A stretch of 64,000 bases of DNA, from the NCBI RefSeq assembly GCF_029607905.1, contig NZ_JAPHEH010000001.1, positions 1,765,530 through 1,829,529 of the forward strand. The letters run 5' to 3'. Within the stretch, counting starts at the first letter, position 1. Every line of letters begins with the position of its first letter. Shown here in pieces: positions 61,552 through 64,000 of this stretch. This DNA comes from Thiovibrio frasassiensis (GTDB lineage: Bacteria > Desulfobacterota > Desulfobulbia > Desulfobulbales > Desulfurivibrionaceae). Below the pieces are notes generated by a model that was not told the origin of the DNA, ran no database searches, and was given only the letters and a program-made list of their open reading frames with translations. The position numbers and the translations under genes are program-made.

Positions 61552-63957
61552 CTAGTCGAGCTCTTCCTCAAGGGGATTTATCAGGCCATACCGCTCTATC
61601 TTCCGGCGGAGGGTGTCTTTGGATATCTTCAGTTCGCGACAGGTAATCATCCGCCGCCAGTGATTCCGTTCCAGGGCCTGGAGAATCGCCTGTTTTTCAA
61701 CTTCCTCCAGAGGGAGGGGTTTGTGGAGGGGAATGGCGCCGGGCTGATGGTTGTCCTGTGATTTAGGGGCAAAGGGTTCGGGTAGATGTTCCGGTCTGAT
61801 AAGACCTCCGTGGCAAAGGATGAAGGAGTATTCGATGATGTTTTCCAGTTCACGGATGTTGCCGGGGAAGTTGTAGCGCATGAGAATGCTCAAGGCTTCA
61901 TCGGAGATGCCGACGATATCCTTGCCCTGCTGGGTGCCGAATTGTTTGATAAAGTGTTCGGTAAGCATGGGAACGTCTTCCATGCGATCCCGTAAGGGGG
62001 GAAGCATGATTTTTACCACGTTCAGGCGGTAGAAGAGATCTTCCCGGAAGAGCCCTTCCTGAACAAGGGACTGCAAGTTGCGGTTGGTGGCGGCGATGAT
62101 CCGCACATCGGACTTTACCGGTTTGTTGGATCCTAAAGGCTCGTATACCTTTTCTTGGAGAACGCGCAGAAGCTTGACCTGGAGCGAAGCAGGGATGTCG
62201 CCGATTTCGTCGAGAAAAAGAGTGCCTTTTTCGGCGCTGGCAAAGCGACCCGGTCTGTCGTGCTTGGCATCGGTGAAGGCGCCGGCCTTGTAGCCGAAAA
62301 GTTCCGATTCGAGCAGGGTTTCGGGAAGGGCTCCGCAGTTGACCGCCATAAAAGGGCCTTTGTTGCGTCGGCTCGAGGTGTGAATGGCGCGGGCGACCAG
62401 TTCCTTACCGGTGCCTGACTCTCCGAGAACAAGAACATTGCTCTCGCTATGGGCGATTTCCGGCAGGATGCTGAAGATGCGCTGCATGGAAACGCTCTTG
62501 CTGAGGATTTCGCCAAAAGTGTAGCGCCGGGAAAGCTGCTTGCGGAGTTCCGTGACCACGCTGAGGTCCCGGAAGGTTTCCACTCCGCCGATAACGTTGC
62601 CTTCATGGTCAAGGAGTGGTGCGGCACTGATGCTCAAGGGGATCTGTTTGCCATCGATGTTTTTGACAAAGATGGAGCGATTTGTCACGGGCTTGCCGCT
62701 ATAAAGGCTCTGGGCAATGGCGCAGTTGTCGCCGCAGATACTGGAATGGAACACGTCGCTGCACGATTTGCCGATGGCATCCTGGCGTTTCCAGCCGGTG
62801 ATCAATTCGGCCGCCCGGTTGAAGGAGGTGATCTTCCAGCTGCGGTTTACGGTGAATACCCCATCGGCGATACTCTCCAGCACCAGATCCTTGGTCATGA
62901 CTGAGGTCAGGTCGCGGAAGGTTTCCACCCCGCCGATAACGTCGCCATCCGGGTCGGTGAGGGGGGCGGCGCTGATGCTGATCGGGATGGTCTCCCCGTC
63001 CTTGCCCTTGATAAAGATGGAGCGGTTGCCGATGGGCATGCCGCTTTCAACGCTTTGGGCCAGAATGCAGTTGTCGCCGCAGACGCTGGAGTGAAAAATA
63101 GTGTTGCAGGGGTTGCCGAGGACCTCTTCCTTGTGCCAGCCGGTGATGTGTTCGGCCGCCTTGTTGAAGGAGGTCAGGTTCCAGTTTCGGTCCACGGTGA
63201 AAACGCCGTCGGCAATGCTGTCCAGGATGAGATCCTGTTGCAGGCTGGAGGTGACATCCCGGAAGGTCTCGACCCCGCCGATAACCTGACCTTCCGGGTC
63301 CAGAAGCGGTGAGGCGCTGATGCTGATGGGAATGGTCCGGCCATTCTTTCCCTTGATATAGATGGAGCGATTGACGATGGACTTCCCTTCATTAATGCTC
63401 TGGGCCAGGATGCAGTCAGCCCCGCAGATGTTGGAATGAAAGATGTCGCGACACGGGGAGCCGACCACTTCTTGGGATGTCCAGCCGGAAATCTGCTCGG
63501 CCGCCTTGTTAAAGGAGGTGATACGGAAGAGTTTGTCCACGGTGAAGACGCCGTCCGCAATGCTGTCTAGGACCAGCGGATATATCTGGCCAGGATCGTT
63601 GGCATCGCGGAGGGTGACGATTGCCCCGGAGAGTTTGCCGTTTTTGTCGGGAATCGGGATTGCCGTGACCAGGAGAATGACAGATTCATTGCTCTCCGGT
63701 TTGTTCATTACCACGCGCAGTCCGTGCATGGCAAGACCAGAGGCCAGCGGGCCATAAAGGCTGCATAGGGATTCGAACCTGCCGGTGCCGCTGAAAACGT
63801 CCTGGCAGCTCTTGCCGATGGTCTCCCCATGCTTGAGGCCCATAAGTTTTTCGGCGGCCTCGTTGAAGGAGGTGATCTGCCAGGTTTCATTGACGGTGAA
63901 AACCGCTTCCTGCACGGCCGGAGAAGAAGGAGGGGTGTTTTTGGAGTCCATGGTCAT
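61552..63957 (-). CDS. Sigma-54 activator with repeated Cys-PAS domains
   Basis: 801 residues. Four PAS domains occupy ~1-475. The last three are near-copies, each with GSPCRDIFHSNICGADCILAQS-like cysteines (a C, then CGxxC); the first is a degenerate relative. The AAA+ domain has GESGTGKE, ATP-site LFLDEIGDIP and ELFGYKAGAFTDAKHDRPG, where GAFTDA replaces the usual GAFTGA that contacts sigma-54. The Fis-type helix-turn-helix is at the end (ILQALERNHWRRMITCRELKISKDTLRRK). The cysteines suggest a redox or iron-sulfur signal. The target is not shown; the sigma-54 promoter at 58921 is a candidate. Confidence 0.88.
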   Translation of the reverse strand: MTMDSKNTPPSSPAVQEAVFTVNETWQITSFNEAAEKLMGLKHGETIGKSCQDVFSGTGRFESLCSLYGPLASGLAMHGLRVVMNKPESNESVILLVTAIPIPDKNGKLSGAIVTLRDANDPGQIYPLVLDSIADGVFTVDKLFRITSFNKAAEQISGWTSQEVVGSPCRDIFHSNICGADCILAQSINEGKSIVNRSIYIKGKNGRTIPISISASPLLDPEGQVIGGVETFRDVTSSLQQDLILDSIADGVFTVDRNWNLTSFNKAAEHITGWHKEEVLGNPCNTIFHSSVCGDNCILAQSVESGMPIGNRSIFIKGKDGETIPISISAAPLTDPDGDVIGGVETFRDLTSVMTKDLVLESIADGVFTVNRSWKITSFNRAAELITGWKRQDAIGKSCSDVFHSSICGDNCAIAQSLYSGKPVTNRSIFVKNIDGKQIPLSISAAPLLDHEGNVIGGVETFRDLSVVTELRKQLSRRYTFGEILSKSVSMQRIFSILPEIAHSESNVLVLGESGTGKELVARAIHTSSRRNKGPFMAVNCGALPETLLESELFGYKAGAFTDAKHDRPGRFASAEKGTLFLDEIGDIPASLQVKLLRVLQEKVYEPLGSNKPVKSDVRIIAATNRNLQSLVQEGLFREDLFYRLNVVKIMLPPLRDRMEDVPMLTEHFIKQFGTQQGKDIVGISDEALSILMRYNFPGNIRELENIIEYSFILCHGGLIRPEHLPEPFAPKSQDNHQPGAIPLHKPLPLEEVEKQAILQALERNHWRRMITCRELKISKDTLRRKIERYGLINPLEEELD

Positions 63958-64000
63958 GAAATAGTATTTCTATTGAATTTGAGGTGATTATTAAGAATCA

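Overview
The window reads as a chromosomal segment of an anaerobic Desulfobacterota bacterium, most likely of the Desulfobulbales. That placement is an inference from gene content (2-oxoacid:ferredoxin oxidoreductase, an orphan NrfD-type membrane protein, many PAS and sigma-54 regulators, a GAK cluster, high-GC coding style). No rRNA or marker gene confirms it. There is one tRNA and no CRISPR array, insertion sequence or phage gene. Almost all of the sequence is coding.

Layout. 1-1173: end of an OmpA-type protein. 1385-7357 (minus): amino-acid dehydrogenase, three-gene 2-oxoacid:ferredoxin oxidoreductase and acyl-CoA synthetase, one metabolic operon linking amino acids, 2-oxoacids, acyl-CoAs and acids. 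7620-12828: small accessory genes (PilZ, Mut7-C, YkgJ, SAP-like, BCAM0308) and adenine deaminase, which has an unusual leader. 12902-20184 (minus): an eight-gene GAK-type cluster (XXXCH protein, unknown protein, amphi-Trp protein, PhoU-kinase fusion, ATP-grasp enzyme, HprK-related kinase, CofD-like protein, small helical protein). 20756-28132 (minus): phoB-phoU-pstBACS, with a porin (28469-29725) diverging from pstS. 30007-34194: a signalling operon (small Cys protein, MCP, EAL-CBS-GGDEF, response regulator). 34251-38917 (minus): Lgt-like protein, phosphatidylserine decarboxylase-like protein and a 799-residue protein I do not recognise. 39088-41068: PhoR-type kinase and a small Cys-rich protein. 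41293-43251: DEAD-box helicase. 43517-45464: arsenate reductase, DUF2703 protein and ArsP-type permease. 45683-47806: TPM, YgcG and LemA proteins. Then tRNA-Arg(CCT), a large hybrid kinase, nnrD, CBS proteins, a pabB-pabC fusion, PBP1A, a small-protein/NrfD/MerR operon, and a sigma-54 activator with repeated Cys-bearing PAS domains.

The most interesting signal is regulatory. Seven-base repeats spaced exactly 11 bp apart (CTAA-like in the direction of transcription, the architecture of PhoB boxes) lie upstream of pstS, the divergent porin, phoR, the GAK cluster and the 799-residue-protein operon. If real, they put a function-unknown kinase/grasp/CofD system and a membrane-lipid operon under phosphate control. 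This fits the PhoU domain inside the GAK cluster. A second regulatory signal is a full-consensus sigma-54 promoter at 58921-58935 that reads into a candidate ~130-nt small RNA, or an attenuated leader of PBP1A.
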